Below are positions 63,382-64,000 of a stretch of 64,000 nucleotides of DNA, in pieces. How positions within the stretch are numbered: position 1 is the first letter of the stretch; each line of letters begins with the position of its first letter. Both the position numbers and the translations under genes were made by a program. Source of the stretch: Psychromonas sp030397575 (lineage in GTDB: Bacteria; Pseudomonadota; Gammaproteobacteria; Enterobacterales; Psychromonadaceae); the NCBI RefSeq assembly GCF_046250175.1, contig NZ_CP176468.1, one strand, 5' to 3'. The notes under the pieces were generated by a model. The model was not told where the DNA came from. It worked only from the letters and a program-made list of their open reading frames with translations, and made no database searches.

Positions 63382-64000
63382 TTAAGAGCTACATGACAAT
63401 GCAGAACAACCAAATTTATTTCTCGCCCAGTCAGGACGTTTCATTTCAAATTGTTGATATTCTGCTTGCTGCCTATAAGGAGATTTTATTAGTTCAGCAA
63501 GTACTAATACTTTTGAATAATCACCTTGTTCTGCTGACTCTATTGCTTCCTGCACCTGGAAATTGCATAAAATATAACAAGGATTGACAGCATCCATATG
63601 TATTTTACGTTGTTGATCATCCAGCTCCGTCAATAACAATCTTTTCTGGTAACGTATTAACCACTCTGATAGTTGTTGCAGATAACTTTCCGTTACCTCT
63701 TCTTGATTATAAAAGCAGTTACTGAAATGCGCTTGTAATTGTTGTGAGTTTTGTGGGCAAGCACGCATTGGGTAATCTGCAAGTGTACGATAAAAAAGTG
63801 TCATATCAGTATTAATGGCTGAAAGCAGTGTTTCTAGGTCTTTACAAAGCTCTTGGTCAGATTTTATTAATGTGCTGTCATTAATATTTGTATTTTTAAC
63901 AATACCTAACTTTTCACGCATCATCTTCAACCATTTTACGTTGTATAAGTGGTTATAATGATTAAAAATATTTTGTAACGGTTCAGCCTCATTAATAAGT
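63382..64000 (-). CDS. selO: SelO (YdiU) protein AMPylase, C-terminal part
   Basis: The frame is open from the right window edge to a stop at 63382, giving the last 205 residues of a protein usually near 480-490. The visible part reads NEAEPLQNIFNHYN, then MMREKLGI, and ends KRPDWARNKFGCSALSCSS, the signature tail of SelO. SelO is a pseudokinase-fold enzyme that transfers AMP to Ser, Thr or Tyr of target proteins and is linked to redox stress. The third-last residue is Cys, where animal SelO has selenocysteine. The catalytic part is outside the window. Confidence 0.92.
   Translation of the reverse strand, partial: LINEAEPLQNIFNHYNHLYNVKWLKMMREKLGIVKNTNINDSTLIKSDQELCKDLETLLSAINTDMTLFYRTLADYPMRACPQNSQQLQAHFSNCFYNQEEVTESYLQQLSEWLIRYQKRLLLTELDDQQRKIHMDAVNPCYILCNFQVQEAIESAEQGDYSKVLVLAELIKSPYRQQAEYQQFEMKRPDWARNKFGCSALSCSS

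Overview
The window looks like chromosomal DNA of a cold-adapted marine gammaproteobacterium, in the Psychromonas/Moritella/Shewanella/Colwellia range. The evidence is a complete pfa polyunsaturated fatty acid (PUFA) synthase cluster, AT-rich DNA, close relatives of Vibrio and Shewanella housekeeping proteins, and families typical of that group (VF530-like, DUF2057, DUF1415). The genus cannot be fixed by reading. No rRNA, tRNA, CRISPR array or intact insertion sequence was seen.

Layout. Positions 1-3058: a cyanate/nitrogen module. A PAS-containing sigma-54 activator (cut by the left edge) is divergent from cyanase (cynS) and a formate/nitrite-family channel. The gap holds a well-spaced -24/-12 promoter with tandem dyads upstream. 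Positions 3251-22266: pfaR-pfaA-pfaB-pfaC-pfaD, the PUFA synthase. PfaA carries seven tandem ACP domains, six of them on a near-identical 315-bp repeat. Positions 22275-23815: two VF530-like DNA-binding proteins flanking an ElaA-type acetyltransferase; the first two genes continue the pfa operon. Positions 23876-34189: mostly housekeeping (a MatP-like coiled-coil protein, DUF2057, fbp, RhlE-type helicase, thioredoxin-like protein, Gfo/Idh oxidoreductase, tex, trmK, an SDR).

Positions 34190-35164 form a 975-bp gap without a recognisable gene, then a Nudix hydrolase. Positions 35747-40357 are a leftward photoreactivation operon: cry-DASH, a second photolyase/cryptochrome, a 50-residue DUF2256 protein and an iron-sulfur (6-4)-type photolyase. 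Positions 40581-44693 hold a membrane diguanylate cyclase, a protein that looks like a decayed receiver plus EAL domain, and a DUF2913-like protein. Patatin, DUF1415 and a TraF-like outer-membrane barrel follow.

Positions 48216-54682 are a four-gene SMC-type operon (MksB/JetC-, MksE/JetB-, MksF/JetA- and Toprim MksG/JetD-like). It is related to Wadjet/MksBEFG plasmid defence, but the SMC gene comes first. A SlyD-like isomerase and a glutaredoxin follow. Positions 55657-60530 are a proline catabolism unit: an AraC-family regulator, a control region with a consensus CRP palindrome and direct repeats, putA, and a separate gene encoding what is normally the C-terminal domain of long PutA proteins. 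The right end holds a YebC-family protein, a FapA/DUF342 protein and the C-terminal part of selO.

Most notable items: the rearranged Wadjet-like operon, the split PutA, the transposase-derived PfaR, the sigma-54 cyanase circuit, the triple photolyase operon, and two heptanucleotide repeats that put TAG stops in all three frames exactly at gene ends.
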